Assembly: GCF_014200755.1 (NCBI RefSeq)
Contig: NZ_JACHCM010000003.1
Location: 1 to 64,000, forward strand
Length of the DNA: 64,000 nucleotides
Direction of reading: 5' to 3'
Source: Rhodanobacter sp. ANJX3
GTDB lineage: Bacteria > Pseudomonadota > Gammaproteobacteria > Xanthomonadales > Rhodanobacteraceae
In this document: one piece after another, positions 9,115 through 18,562 of the stretch
Layout: the number at the start of each line of letters is the position of its first letter
How positions within the stretch are numbered: position 1 is the first letter of the stretch
The notes under the pieces: generated by a model
What the model saw: the letters and a program-made list of their open reading frames with translations, nothing else
Database searches by the model: none
Told to the model about the DNA's origin: nothing
Made by a program: the position numbers and the translations under genes

Positions 9115-10137
9115 ATGATACCTGCAAGCACCGCCGCCCGCCTAACCTCAGCCACCGGCCCCGAGGGCGGCGACTGGCGCCTCCACTGGCGCGATGCGCT
9201 CACGGATCCCGCCGAACTGCTCGCCCTGCTCGGTCTGCAGCATCTGTCGACCCAGCTGCCTGCGGAGGATGCCGGCTTTGCGCTGCGTGTGCCGCGCGGC
9301 TTCGTGCGGCGCATGCGCCACGGCGACGCACGCGATCCGCTGCTGCTGCAGGTACTGCCGCAGCTGGCCGAACTCGATCGCGTCCCCGGCTTCGTCACGG
9401 ACGCCGTCGGCGACATGGACGCCCGCGCCGCCCACGGCGTGCTGCACAAATACCACGGCCGCGCGCTGCTGATCGCCAGCGGCAGCTGTGCGATCAACTG
9501 CCGCTACTGCTTCCGCCGGCATTTTCCCTACGCCGAGGAAATGGCCGCCGCCAGCCAGTGGCGGCAGGCGCTGGCCCATCTGCACGGCGACAGCTCGATT
9601 ACCGAACTGATTCTCTCCGGGGGCGATCCGCTGGCGCTGGCGACCTCCAAGCTGGAAGCGTTGAGCGCCGGACTGGCCGACATTCCTCACGTCACCCGAC
9701 TGCGTATCCACACGCGGCTGCCGGTGGTACTGCCCGAGCGAGTCGACGCGACCCTGCTGGCGTGGCTGGCCGCGTTGCCGTTGCAGAAAGTCATCGTGCT
9801 GCACGCCAACCACGCCAACGAATTCGACGCCGACGTCGACCGCGCCTGCGCACAACTGCGCGAGGCGGGCGTCACATTGCTCAATCAGTCGGTACTCCTG
9901 CGCGGGATCAACGACGGCACCGATGCACTGGCGGAACTCTCCGAGCGGCTGTTTGCCGCAGGCGTGCTGCCGTATTACCTGCACCAGCTCGATCGGGTGC
10001 AGGGAGCGGCGCATTTCGAGGTGGATGACGTCCGCGCGCTCGACCTGGTGAAGGACCTGCGCGCCAGGTTGCCCGGTTACCTGGTTCCCACGCTGGTTCG
10101 CGAAGTGGGCGGCGCGGCCTCCAAGCTGCCGCTGTAG
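9115..10137 (+). CDS. epmB: EF-P beta-lysylation protein EpmB (lysine 2,3-aminomutase)
   Basis: EpmB is a radical-SAM enzyme that converts (S)-alpha-lysine to (R)-beta-lysine, which EpmA then attaches to EF-P K34. The iron-sulphur motif CxxxCxxC is at C125, C129 and C132 (GSCAINCRYCFRR). Length 340 and the LSGGDPLAL and PYYLHQLD segments fit the family. A GAGG lies about six bases before ATG 9115. It is divergent from its substrate gene efp. Confidence 0.95.
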   Translation: MIPASTAARLTSATGPEGGDWRLHWRDALTDPAELLALLGLQHLSTQLPAEDAGFALRVPRGFVRRMRHGDARDPLLLQVLPQLAELDRVPGFVTDAVGDMDARAAHGVLHKYHGRALLIASGSCAINCRYCFRRHFPYAEEMAAASQWRQALAHLHGDSSITELILSGGDPLALATSKLEALSAGLADIPHVTRLRIHTRLPVVLPERVDATLLAWLAALPLQKVIVLHANHANEFDADVDRACAQLREAGVTLLNQSVLLRGINDGTDALAELSERLFAAGVLPYYLHQLDRVQGAAHFEVDDVRALDLVKDLRARLPGYLVPTLVREVGGAASKLPL

Positions 10138-10282
10138 TTTCTCTGCCACTTTCTACGGCGACGCTTTTGCTGGCGGCTGCCGCAAGAATCCGCTACAAAC
10201 ATAGGCACGAATGTGGTCGGCCCGACACGCCGGAAACCAGCCAGGTAAAGTCAGCGGTGCCCAACGGACAGTTCGACGCCTC

Positions 10283-12361
10283 ATGAAAAAAGATTACGTC
10301 ATCAAGATCCTCTTCATCGAGAACTCGCTCGAAGAGGCTGAACAGATCATCAGTCTAATGCGCAACAGCGGCATCGCCGTGCGTCCGGCCCGCGCCACCA
10401 ACGCCGAGCAGCTGCAGAAAGCGATCGACGAACTGGAGCCGGACATCGTGATGTTCGATCCGTCGATCAAAGTCCTGACGCTGCGCGATGTCGTGCAGGC
10501 GCTGGACGCGAACGGTCGCGACTATTCGGTGATCGGACTGCTGGACAAAGTGGACGGGCAGCAGGTAGCCGACCTGTTCGTGGACGGCGCCCGCGGAGTC
10601 GCGCCGCGCAACCAGCCCAAGCAGCTGATCATCGTGTTGCAGCGCGAATTCGAGGCCTTGCAGACGCGCCGGCAGGTACGCCGCCTGGAAACCTCGCTGC
10701 GCGAGTCCGAGCGTCGCTGCGATGCACTGCTGGACTCGTCCAACGATGCCATTGCCTACGTGCACGAAGGTATGCATGTGCGGGCCAATCAGGCCTATCT
10801 GGACAACTTCGGCTATCAGAGCTTCGACGACCTGCTCGGCCTGCCCGTGATGGACATGGTGGACGCGGCCAACGCGGATGAATTCAAGCTGCTGCTGAAG
10901 GGTCACGCGCGCCACGAAAAAGTGGCATCGCGGATTGCACTGCACGCACGCCGCGCCGACGGCAGCCTGTTCGACGCCACCGTGGAATTTGCCCCCGCCA
11001 CGTTCGAAGGCGAGCCCTGCCTGCAGATCGTGTTCCGCCGGCAGCAGGTCGATCCGGCCGTTCTCGAGCAGCTGCAGCGTGATCCCGTGACCGGCCTGTT
11101 CAACCGCTCACGCATGCTCGAGTGCGTCGGCAACGCGGTAGCCGGCGCCACCAATGGCAAGAAAGGTCAGGCCCTGCTGCTGGTGGAGCCGGACAACTGG
11201 AAAACCCTGGTTGCGGGCATCGGTCTGAGCAGGGCCGACGAACTGCTCGCCGCCTTCGCCGGCCGCGTGCGCATGCTGCTCGATACCGACGATGTCGCCG
11301 GCATGCTGGCGGAGCACACCTTCGGTATCATGCTGGATTCGCGCGAGGACGCCACCACCAGGGAATGGATCGCCAAACTGCAGCAGAGCATCAGCGCCGA
11401 TATTTTCGACGTGGGCGAGCGTTCGATGAGCCTCACCGCCAGCATCGGCGGCAGCCTGCTGGGCGAAAAGAACGCCAATGCCGATCAGCTGCTCAACGAA
11501 GCTGCCCAGGCCCTGCGCATGGCGCAGAGCCTGGGCGGCAACAAGATCGAATTGAACGACCCCGCGGCCGGCGAAAAAGCCGATCGAGAGCGCGATCTCT
11601 ACTGGCTGGACCTGCTCAAGGAATCGCTGCAGAAAAACGGTCTGGTGCTGTATCACCAGCAGATCGTCAGCCTGCAGGACGCCGAAGGCGAATATTCCGA
11701 AATCCTGCTGCGCATGAACGGGCCGAAGGGCGAAGTGATGCCGGCCTTCTTCATGCCGATCGCCGAAAAGAACAAGCTCAACAGCGCCATCGACCGCTGG
11801 GTACTGCACCGTATCATCAGCGCGCTGCAGATCCGAGAAAGCCACGGCATGCAAACCACGTTTTTCGTCAAGCTCACCGCCGACTCGATCAGCGACGAGA
11901 CCTTGCTGCCGTGGCTGGCCGAGCGGCTCAAGCGGGCGGCGCTCAAACATGGGCGCATCGTGCTGGAAATGACTGAAAGCAAGATCATGACAATGCTTCG
12001 GCCAGCGCAGGAATTCGTCAATGGCTGGAAAAAACTGGGTGGCAAATTTGCGCTGGAGCAGTTCGGCTCCGGCCTGAACTCGTTCCAATTGCTCAATCAT
12101 ATCGATGCGGATTACCTGAAGATCGACCGCAGCTACATGGCCGATCTGCCGCAGCACGCGGAAAGCCAGAAAAAGATCGCCGAGATTTGCGAACAGGCCA
12201 AGGCGCTCAATCGACAGACCATCGCCGAGTGGGTCGAGGATGCCACCAGCACCTCGCTATTGTTCGCCTACGGCGTGGACTTCGTGCAGGGCAATTTCCT
12301 GCAGATACCGCAGCTGCTGACATCCTCCGGCAGCGTCGTCATGCAGGCGGTCGGCAACTAG
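10283..12361 (+). CDS. fimX: FimX-like type IV pilus c-di-GMP receptor (REC-PAS-GGDEF-EAL, degenerate)
   Basis: The 692-residue protein has a receiver-like domain (about 1-125, Asp in MFDPS), a PAS domain (about 145-255), a GGDEF domain (about 270-430) and an EAL domain (about 440-690). Both output domains are degenerate. The GGDEF signature is replaced by the region around EHTFGIML. EAL reads EIL, the catalytic Asn of VNLS is Lys in VKLTADS, and DDFGTG reads EQFGSG. Length, order and decay pattern match FimX, which binds c-di-GMP through its EAL domain and controls pilus assembly and twitching at the pole, with PilZ and PilB in Xanthomonas. ATG 10283 is taken as the start because FimX begins with the receiver; its ribosome site is weak. 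Confidence 0.85.
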   Translation: MKKDYVIKILFIENSLEEAEQIISLMRNSGIAVRPARATNAEQLQKAIDELEPDIVMFDPSIKVLTLRDVVQALDANGRDYSVIGLLDKVDGQQVADLFVDGARGVAPRNQPKQLIIVLQREFEALQTRRQVRRLETSLRESERRCDALLDSSNDAIAYVHEGMHVRANQAYLDNFGYQSFDDLLGLPVMDMVDAANADEFKLLLKGHARHEKVASRIALHARRADGSLFDATVEFAPATFEGEPCLQIVFRRQQVDPAVLEQLQRDPVTGLFNRSRMLECVGNAVAGATNGKKGQALLLVEPDNWKTLVAGIGLSRADELLAAFAGRVRMLLDTDDVAGMLAEHTFGIMLDSREDATTREWIAKLQQSISADIFDVGERSMSLTASIGGSLLGEKNANADQLLNEAAQALRMAQSLGGNKIELNDPAAGEKADRERDLYWLDLLKESLQKNGLVLYHQQIVSLQDAEGEYSEILLRMNGPKGEVMPAFFMPIAEKNKLNSAIDRWVLHRIISALQIRESHGMQTTFFVKLTADSISDETLLPWLAERLKRAALKHGRIVLEMTESKIMTMLRPAQEFVNGWKKLGGKFALEQFGSGLNSFQLLNHIDADYLKIDRSYMADLPQHAESQKKIAEICEQAKALNRQTIAEWVEDATSTSLLFAYGVDFVQGNFLQIPQLLTSSGSVVMQAVGN

Positions 12362-12387
12362 TATCTAAGCCGCGCTCTTTTCGAAAC

Positions 12388-12423
12388 ACAAAAAGCCCGC
12401 GGAGCGATCCGCGGGCTTTTTGT
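12388..12423. terminator. bidirectional intrinsic terminator between fimX and rplS
   Basis: A perfect 16-bp stem, ACAAAAAGCCCGCGGA paired with its complement around a GCGA loop, has an A-run on one side and a T-run on the other. It lies between the convergent stops of fimX and of the rpsP-rimM-trmD-rplS operon, so it can end both. Confidence 0.93.
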
Positions 12424-12460
12424 CGTGCCAGACCATCCCCTGCGAGATAGTCCGACCGTT

Positions 12461-12871
12461 TTACTCGGCGCTGGAAGCAGCAGATGCAGCCTTGGCCTTG
12501 TTGGCGGCCTTGGCAGCCGCCGCGGCGGCGACGTCTTCCTTGATGCGGGCGGCCTTGCCTTCCAGACCACGCAGGTAATACAGCTTGGCGCCGCGGACCT
12601 TGCCCTTGCGCTTCACGGTGACCGAATCGATCGCCTGGCTATGCGACTGGAACACGCGCTCCACGCCAGTGCCGTGCGAAATCTTGCGCACGGTGAAGGC
12701 CGAATGCAGGCCGCGGCTGCGACGGGCGATGACGATACCCTCGAACGCCTGCACGCGCTCGCGGTTGCCTTCCTTCACCTTGACGTTGACGACCACGGTA
12801 TCGCCGGGGCCGAACTCCGGCAGCTGGCGGGTGATCTGCTCGGCTTCGAACTGTTCAATGATCTTGTTCAT
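12461..12871 (-). CDS. rplS: 50S ribosomal protein L19
   Basis: L19 sits at the 30S-50S interface. The core is canonical ([18 protein letters not shown], then [12 protein letters not shown]). The tail after about residue 115 is an Ala/Lys-rich extension ([16 protein letters not shown]), longer than in E. coli, where L19 has 115 residues against 136 here. Start ATG 12871 has an AGAGGTT upstream. It is the last gene of rpsP-rimM-trmD-rplS. Confidence 0.97.
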   Translation of the reverse strand: MNKIIEQFEAEQITRQLPEFGPGDTVVVNVKVKEGNRERVQAFEGIVIARRSRGLHSAFTVRKISHGTGVERVFQSHSQAIDSVTVKRKGKVRGAKLYYLRGLEGKAARIKEDVAAAAAAKAANKAKAASAASSAE

Positions 12872-12942
12872 GGCAACCTCTGGGTTTTTGCGTTCATCCC
12901 TGACCGCAAGAATCAATCAGCGACCATCCGTGGCCGCACTAT

Positions 12943-13692
12943 TTAATTTCGAGCCGTCACGTATTCGCGGCGGAATTCATCTAGCAGCGCACGGGATTCA
13001 GCATCCAGCGCGCGTTGCGCCAACAGCTCCGGACGGCGCAACCAGGTTCGTCCCAGCGACTGCTTGTGGCGCCAGCGGGCAATCGCCGCGTGGTCACCGG
13101 AAAGCAGTACCTCCGGCACGGAACCCAGCGCATCGTGCACCGGTTTCGCATAGTGCGGACAATCGAGCAGGCCATCGGAAAATGAGTCCTGTTCGGCCGA
13201 CTGCGCATCGTTCAATGCGCCGTCCTGCAAGCGGCCCACGGCGTCGATGATCACCGCCGCTGCCAGCTCGCCACCCGACAACACATAATCGCCGATCGAC
13301 AGCTCTTCGTCGACCTCGTGCGCCAGCAGACGTTCGTCCACACCTTCATAACGTCCGCAAAGCAGAGCGATGCGCGGCAGCTTCGCCAGCGCTTCTACCC
13401 TACCCTGCGTCAGCCGCGCTCCTTGCGGACTGAGATAAATCACGTGCGCCGGCTCCGGCGCCGCATTGCGTACGACCTCAAGGGTTTTACGCAATGGTTC
13501 GATCAACATCACCATACCCGGACCGCCGCCGTAGGAGCTGCTGTCCACCGTACGGTGCCTGTCGGTCGTGTAGTCGCGCGGGTTCCAGGTTTCCACCTGC
13601 AGCAGCTTGCGTTGCTGCGCGCGTCCCACCACACCTACCGCAGCACACTCGCGCACGAAGTCGGGAAACAGAGTAACGACGTCGATGCGCAC
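12943..13692 (-). CDS. trmD: tRNA (guanine-N1)-methyltransferase TrmD
   Basis: TrmD makes m1G37 in tRNAs for Leu, Pro and Arg, preventing +1 frameshifting. It is a SPOUT enzyme with the trefoil-knot signature [13 protein letters not shown] and [10 protein letters not shown], and the [11 protein letters not shown] loop. Length is 249. The start codon is GTG at 13692-13690. Its position between rimM and rplS is the standard operon order. Confidence 0.97.
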   Translation of the reverse strand: MRIDVVTLFPDFVRECAAVGVVGRAQQRKLLQVETWNPRDYTTDRHRTVDSSSYGGGPGMVMLIEPLRKTLEVVRNAAPEPAHVIYLSPQGARLTQGRVEALAKLPRIALLCGRYEGVDERLLAHEVDEELSIGDYVLSGGELAAAVIIDAVGRLQDGALNDAQSAEQDSFSDGLLDCPHYAKPVHDALGSVPEVLLSGDHAAIARWRHKQSLGRTWLRRPELLAQRALDAESRALLDEFRREYVTARN

Positions 13693-13753
13693 GATGCTTG
13701 ACCTCGGTATCGGCTTCTTGCGTTCCCGACTCTATTGTCGCTGTCCGGCGACC

Positions 13754-14269
13754 TCAGAATTCAGGATCCCAATCCACCACCATGCGTTTTGCGGACACGT
13801 CCACCGAACGCACGTACGAACCCTGGATAAAAGGAATGAGCCGCTCGCGCGCGCCATCCCGAACTACCACGACATCATTGGCACCGGTCGCAAACAGGTG
13901 ACTGACCCGACCCAGCGGCACATCTTCCGTGGTGACGACCTCAAGACCCTCGAGATCGACCCAGTAATACTCATCCTTGCCGGGCGGCGGCAGCTGCTCG
14001 CGAGCGACGTGGATATCCATGCCGATCAGCGCTGCGGCCTGTTCGCGATCGTCGATGCCGGGCAGTTGGGCCACCATGCCCTTGCCCTGCTGACGACCTT
14101 TTGCACCCGCGATCTGCGTTTCCGCGCCGGACTCCGTGCTGAGCAGCCACGGCTGGTAATCGAAGATCTTCATGCGTGGCTCGGCCCAGGATTCGATCTT
14201 GAGCCAGCCTTGCACGCCGTACAGTCCGACGATGCGCCCGATAAGGACGCGCCGACCGGATTCACTCAC
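13754..14269 (-). CDS. rimM: ribosome maturation factor RimM
   Basis: RimM assists late assembly of the 30S head near S19. The 171-residue protein has the N-terminal beta barrel ([19 protein letters not shown]) and the PRC-barrel end ([29 protein letters not shown]). It begins two bases after the rpsP stop and is followed by trmD after 61 bases. Confidence 0.96.
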   Translation of the reverse strand: MSESGRRVLIGRIVGLYGVQGWLKIESWAEPRMKIFDYQPWLLSTESGAETQIAGAKGRQQGKGMVAQLPGIDDREQAAALIGMDIHVAREQLPPPGKDEYYWVDLEGLEVVTTEDVPLGRVSHLFATGANDVVVVRDGARERLIPFIQGSYVRSVDVSAKRMVVDWDPEF

Positions 14270-14271
14270 GC

Positions 14272-14526
14272 TCAGGCAGCCTGCTGCTTACCGGCTTCCT
14301 TCACCAGCGCAGCAACTTTGTCGCTCAGCTGGGCGCCCTTGCCGACCCATTCCTTGACGCGATCGACGTTCAGCTCAAGGCGCTTGTCCTTGCCTGACGC
14401 CACCGGGTTGTAATAGCCGATGTTCTCGATGTTGCGGCCGTCGCGCTTGTTGCGCTGATCGGTGACAACAACGTGGTAGAACGGACGGCCCTTGGCGCCG
14501 CCGCGCGAAAGACGAATCTTGACCAT
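14272..14526 (-). CDS. rpsP: 30S ribosomal protein S16
   Basis: S16 is an 84-residue primary 30S assembly protein. It starts [20 protein letters not shown], the family signature. It is the first gene of rpsP-rimM-trmD-rplS. The AGCTTTACT-type leader just upstream and the 245-base gap to ffh hold its promoter; part of that gap is a repeat element (14628-14757). Confidence 0.97.
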   Translation of the reverse strand: MVKIRLSRGGAKGRPFYHVVVTDQRNKRDGRNIENIGYYNPVASGKDKRLELNVDRVKEWVGKGAQLSDKVAALVKEAGKQQAA

Positions 14527-14627
14527 AGTAAAGCTCCAGAATTGCCGGATATCGGCAGGCGCACGAGAGACGTGCGCGGTAAACGGGGCATTTTAGCGGT
14601 TTTTGGGGAAAAGGGAAGAGTTGCTAC

Positions 14628-14757
14628 GAGGGACGAGGGACGAGCAGCGAGTAGCGAGGGCGAAATACTGAATGCTATGGCGATCCGGAGGTCTTTTTTC
14701 TTCCGTTCGTGCTGGAAATTGATTTTTGGCGCGCTCGACCCTCGCCTCTCGTCCCTC
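14628..14757. repeat. intergenic inverted-repeat element A (MITE-like)
   Basis: The left end GAGGGACGAGGGACGAG (14628-14644) is nearly complementary to the right end CTCGCCTCTCGTCCCTC (14741-14757), enclosing about 95 bases. No gene is present. The ends resemble those of elements at 19661-19865 and 22896-22985, all three in intergenic spacers of this window. It fills the gap between rpsP and ffh. Confidence 0.7.
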
Positions 14758-14771
14758 AACCCCAAGATTGA

Positions 14772-16166
14772 TCAGCGCATCGGCGGCAAGCCGCCACCGC
14801 CCATGCCCCCCATTCCGCCCATGCCCTTCATCGCACCGCGCATCTGGCGCATCAGGCCCTTGGTGCCGCCCTTGGACAGCTTGGACATCATTTTTTCCAT
14901 CTGCATGTACTGCTTGAGCAGGCGGTTGACGTCGGCCGGCTGGGTGCCGGAGCCGCGCGCCACGCGGGCGCGGCGCGAGCCGTTCAGCAGGTCGGGATGC
15001 CTGCGCTCTTTCTTGGTCATCGAGCTGATGATGGCGATCATGCGCTTCATCTCGCCGTCGTTGACCTTGGACTTCACGCTGTCCGGCAGGCTGGAAACGC
15101 CGGGCAGCTTGTCCATCAATCCGGCCAACCCACCCATATTGCCCATCTGCTCGAGCTGATCCTTCATGTCGTTCAGGTCGAAGCGCTTGCCCTTCATCAC
15201 CTTCTGGGCGAGCTTCTGCGCTTTTTCCTGATCGACCTTGCGCTCGACTTCCTCGACCAGCGACAGCACGTCGCCCATGCCGAGGATGCGCTGGGCCAGA
15301 CGATCGGGATGGAACGGCTCGAGCGCATCGGTCTTTTCGCCCGCACCGAGGAACTTGATCGGCCGGCCGGTGATGTAACGCACCGACAGCGCCGCGCCGC
15401 CGCGGGCGTCGCCGTCGGTCTTGGTCAGGATCACGCCGGTCAACGGCAGGGCCTCGCTGAACGCCTTGGCCGTGGTGGCAGCATCCTGGCCGGTCATCGA
15501 ATCGACCACGAACAAAGTTTCGATCGGATTGATCGCGGCGTGCAGCGCCTTGATCTCGGCCATCATCGCTTCGTCGACGGCCAGGCGGCCGGCGGTATCG
15601 ACCAGCAGCACGTCGATCACTTCGCGCTTGGCCGCAGCGATCGCGGCCTTGGCGATGTCGACCGGGCTCTGCGACGCGTCCGACGGGAAGAACTTCACGC
15701 CGACCTGCTCGGCCAGCGTGCGCAGCTGCTCAATCGCGGCCGGACGGTAGACGTCGCAGCTCACCACCATGACCTTTTTCTTCTTGCGCTCGGTCAGCAG
15801 GCGCGCCAGCTTGGCCACCGTGGTGGTTTTACCGGCGCCCTGAAGGCCCGCCAGCAAAACGACGGCCGGCGGCTGCTGGGCGAGATTCAGTTCGGTATTG
15901 GCGGTACCCATCACCGTGGTCAGCTCGTCACTGACGACTTTTACCAGGGCCTGGCCTGGGCTCAGGCTCTTGATGACGTCCTGACCCACCGCGCGCACCT
16001 TGATCCGCTGGATCAGCGCCTGCACCACGGGCAGCGCCACGTCCGCTTCGAGCAGGGCAATGCGCACTTCGCGCAGCGACTCGCGGATGTTTTCCTCGGT
16101 CAGACGGCCGCGGCCGCGCAGGCGATTGACAGTGGTGGAAAGGCGTTGGCTGAGCGACTCGAACAT
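14772..16166 (-). CDS. ffh: signal recognition particle protein Ffh
   Basis: Ffh is the SRP54 GTPase that, with 4.5S RNA, delivers inner-membrane proteins to FtsY. The N domain is followed by the G domain with P-loop GLQGAGKTT, then DTAGRL and TKTDGDARGG, and a Met-rich M domain. The tail is a Gly/Met run (MKGMGGMGGMGGGGLPP). Length 464. It is divergent from ypjD with a 96-base spacer. The 4.5S RNA gene is not seen in the window. Confidence 0.97.
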   Translation of the reverse strand: MFESLSQRLSTTVNRLRGRGRLTEENIRESLREVRIALLEADVALPVVQALIQRIKVRAVGQDVIKSLSPGQALVKVVSDELTTVMGTANTELNLAQQPPAVVLLAGLQGAGKTTTVAKLARLLTERKKKKVMVVSCDVYRPAAIEQLRTLAEQVGVKFFPSDASQSPVDIAKAAIAAAKREVIDVLLVDTAGRLAVDEAMMAEIKALHAAINPIETLFVVDSMTGQDAATTAKAFSEALPLTGVILTKTDGDARGGAALSVRYITGRPIKFLGAGEKTDALEPFHPDRLAQRILGMGDVLSLVEEVERKVDQEKAQKLAQKVMKGKRFDLNDMKDQLEQMGNMGGLAGLMDKLPGVSSLPDSVKSKVNDGEMKRMIAIISSMTKKERRHPDLLNGSRRARVARGSGTQPADVNRLLKQYMQMEKMMSKLSKGGTKGLMRQMRGAMKGMGGMGGMGGGGLPPMR

Positions 16167-16262
16167 GACGGGACCGGCGAACAGGAAAGTATCCGATTAT
16201 AGCGGACGGATCGATGGCCGCCGCCTGCACGCCCCGCGAAGCCTGTGCGACACTTCCGGTCT

Positions 16263-17066
16263 ATGCTCATTCACACCCTTGCAGCGTTCGCCATCGTGCT
16301 TTATCTCGCCGCCTCAGCCGCGCTAGCGCGGCCGTTGTTTACCGGCGGCCAGCCGCTGAACAAGCTGGCGCTGGGGCTCGCCGGTAGCGCCGTAGTGCTG
16401 CATGCGGCCATTCTTCTCGGCGCCCACCGCGGTGCGCTGGATCTGCACTTTTTTGCCGCGCTTTCGCTGGTGGCGTTTGTCGTGGCGACGCTGACCCTGC
16501 TGGTGAACATTTCGCGCCCGGTCGCCGCGCTGGGCGTGATCGTGTTTCCGCTGACGGCGCTGCTGGTTTTTGTCGACAGCTTTATCGCGCCGCCGACCCT
16601 GCCCCACCCGATGGATTGGCAGATCAAGCTGCACGTGACGGTGGCCCTCATCGCCTTCAGCGTGCTCTCGATGGCGGCCGTGCTGGCGATTCTACTGGCG
16701 GTGCAGGAACGGGCGCTGCGCCATCGCCAGTTCAGTCCGTGGATGCGCGCGCTGCCGCCGCTGACCTTGACCGAAACGTTGCTGTTCCGGCTGATTGCCG
16801 CGGGTTTCCTGCTGCTGACGCTGACCTTGATCACCGGTGCGCTGTTTGTCGACAACCTCTTCAGCCAGCACCTGGCCCACAAGACCGTGCTATCGATCAT
16901 CGCGTGGCTGGTGTTCGGCGTGCTGCTTTACGGCCGCTGGCGTCACGGCTGGCGTGGCCAGCGCGCTGTTAATCTCACCTTGATCGGCATGGCCGTGCTG
17001 CTGCTGGCTTTCTTCGGCTCGAAGTTCGTGCTGGAACTCATCCTGCATCGCGGCATCGATAGCTAA
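16263..17066 (+). CDS. ypjD: inner membrane protein YpjD/CcsA-like (cytochrome c assembly domain)
   Basis: This 267-residue protein has about eight membrane segments and the CcsA/ResC-like fold. The conserved histidine-containing stretches include LHVTVALIAFSVLS and HKTVLSIIAWLVFGVLL, and there is no tryptophan-rich heme-handling motif of full CcmC/CcmF. The homologue next to ffh in many gammaproteobacteria is YpjD, of unclear role. ATG 16263 was chosen because it places the first membrane segment at the N-terminus; GTG 16245 is also open. Its stop abuts the radA stop with no gap. Confidence 0.88.
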   Translation: MLIHTLAAFAIVLYLAASAALARPLFTGGQPLNKLALGLAGSAVVLHAAILLGAHRGALDLHFFAALSLVAFVVATLTLLVNISRPVAALGVIVFPLTALLVFVDSFIAPPTLPHPMDWQIKLHVTVALIAFSVLSMAAVLAILLAVQERALRHRQFSPWMRALPPLTLTETLLFRLIAAGFLLLTLTLITGALFVDNLFSQHLAHKTVLSIIAWLVFGVLLYGRWRHGWRGQRAVNLTLIGMAVLLLAFFGSKFVLELILHRGIDS

Positions 17067-18452
17067 TCAGCGGCAGGCGTCGATTGCGTCCGACAGGCGC
17101 TCTACCCCGATCACTTCCATCTCCCCAACGCGGCCTTTCTTCGGCGCGTTCGCCTTCGGCACGATGGCGCGCTTGAAACCATGCGTTGCCGCTTCCTTGA
17201 GGCGTTCCTCGCCGTTGGGTATCGGACGAATTTCGCCGGAAAGTCCCACTTCGCCGAAGGTGACGGTCTGATCAGGCAAAGGCCGATCGCGCAGTGATGA
17301 CAGCACCGCCAGCAGCACCGGCAGATCGGCGGCCGTTTCCTGCACGCGGATACCGCCAACCACGTTGACGAACACATCCTGATCGTACGCCGCGACGCCG
17401 CCGTGGCGATGCAGCACGGCCAGCAGCATGGCCAGTCGATTCTGATCCAGACCCAGCGCTACGCGGCGCGGATTGCCCAGCGACGACTGATCGACCAAGG
17501 CCTGCACCTCGACCAGCAGCGGCCGCGAACCTTCACGCGTGACCATCACCGCACTGCCGGAGGTCGGCCCGGTATGTGCGGAAAGGAAGATGGCCGACGG
17601 ATTGGGCACCTCGCGCAGGCCCTTGTCCGACATCGCGAACACGCCCAGCTCGTTGACCGCGCCGAAGCGGTTCTTGAACGCGCGCAGGATGCGAAACCGG
17701 CTGCCCGATTCGCCCTCGAAATACAGCACCGCATCGACCATGTGTTCGAGCACGCGCGGCCCGGCGATGCCGCCCTCTTTCGTCACGTGGCCGACCAGGA
17801 AGACCGAGGTACCGGTCTCCTTGGCAAAACGGGTCAGCTTGGCCGCGGACTCGCGCACCTGACTCACCGAGCCGGGCGCGGCGGTCAAGAGTTCGGTCCA
17901 GATGGTCTGGATCGAGTCGATCACCAGCACGCGCGGTCGGGTGGCGAGGGCCTGCTCCAGAATCCGCTCGATGCAGGTTTCCGCCAGCGCCTGCAGCGGC
18001 TCCAGGGGCAGACCCAGCCGTTGCGCGCGCGAAGCGACCTGCGACAGCGATTCCTCGCCGGTGACATAGACGCTGGAAAGCTGCGCGCCCAGCGTGCCCA
18101 ATACCTGCAGCAGCAAGGTAGATTTGCCGATACCGGGATCACCGCCGATCAGAACTACCGAACCCTGCACCAGGCCGCCGCCGAGCACGCGATCAAGCTC
18201 GCCGATGCCGGTATGCGTGCGCGCCTCTGTCGTCAATGCCACTTCGGTCAGCGGCGTGATGCGAGCGCTGCCTTCCGCATTGCCGGCATAGCTGGAACGC
18301 TGCGCGCCGACCGACGCCTTGGCTACCGACGACGGCGTCAGCACGATCTCGCTCAGCGTGTTCCACACGCCGCACTCGATGCACTGGCCCTGCCACTTGC
18401 TGTGCTCGCCACCGCACTCGGTGCAGACATAGGCGGTTTTGGCTTTGGCCAT
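17067..18452 (-). CDS. radA: DNA repair protein RadA (Sms)
   Basis: RadA is a hexameric DnaB-like motor that promotes branch migration with RecA. It has the N-terminal C4 zinc finger (CTECGGEHSKWQGQCIECG), Walker A GGDPGIGKST, the RadA-specific KNRFG motif, and a C-terminal Lon-like domain (GEVGLSGEIRPI). The start ATG 18452 (MAKAKT) follows a GAGAG; nine extra codons upstream are open but unlikely. It is convergent with ypjD, with directly adjoining stop codons. Confidence 0.96.
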   Translation of the reverse strand: MAKAKTAYVCTECGGEHSKWQGQCIECGVWNTLSEIVLTPSSVAKASVGAQRSSYAGNAEGSARITPLTEVALTTEARTHTGIGELDRVLGGGLVQGSVVLIGGDPGIGKSTLLLQVLGTLGAQLSSVYVTGEESLSQVASRAQRLGLPLEPLQALAETCIERILEQALATRPRVLVIDSIQTIWTELLTAAPGSVSQVRESAAKLTRFAKETGTSVFLVGHVTKEGGIAGPRVLEHMVDAVLYFEGESGSRFRILRAFKNRFGAVNELGVFAMSDKGLREVPNPSAIFLSAHTGPTSGSAVMVTREGSRPLLVEVQALVDQSSLGNPRRVALGLDQNRLAMLLAVLHRHGGVAAYDQDVFVNVVGGIRVQETAADLPVLLAVLSSLRDRPLPDQTVTFGEVGLSGEIRPIPNGEERLKEAATHGFKRAIVPKANAPKKGRVGEMEVIGVERLSDAIDACR

Positions 18453-18562
18453 CGGACTCTCGTTACGCGATGCAATCAATGCGTGAGCTTAGCCTGCCGC
18501 GGTCGCAAATCGCGAGACGAAGGGACGATGCGGCTGTCGGCTTTCATCGACAGCCTACATCG

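Noticed and set aside
14997..16202. 401-codon plus-strand frame opposite ffh
   Set aside because: Antisense shadow: the His/Gln/Arg-rich translation lacks any domain, while ffh has all SRP54 motifs.
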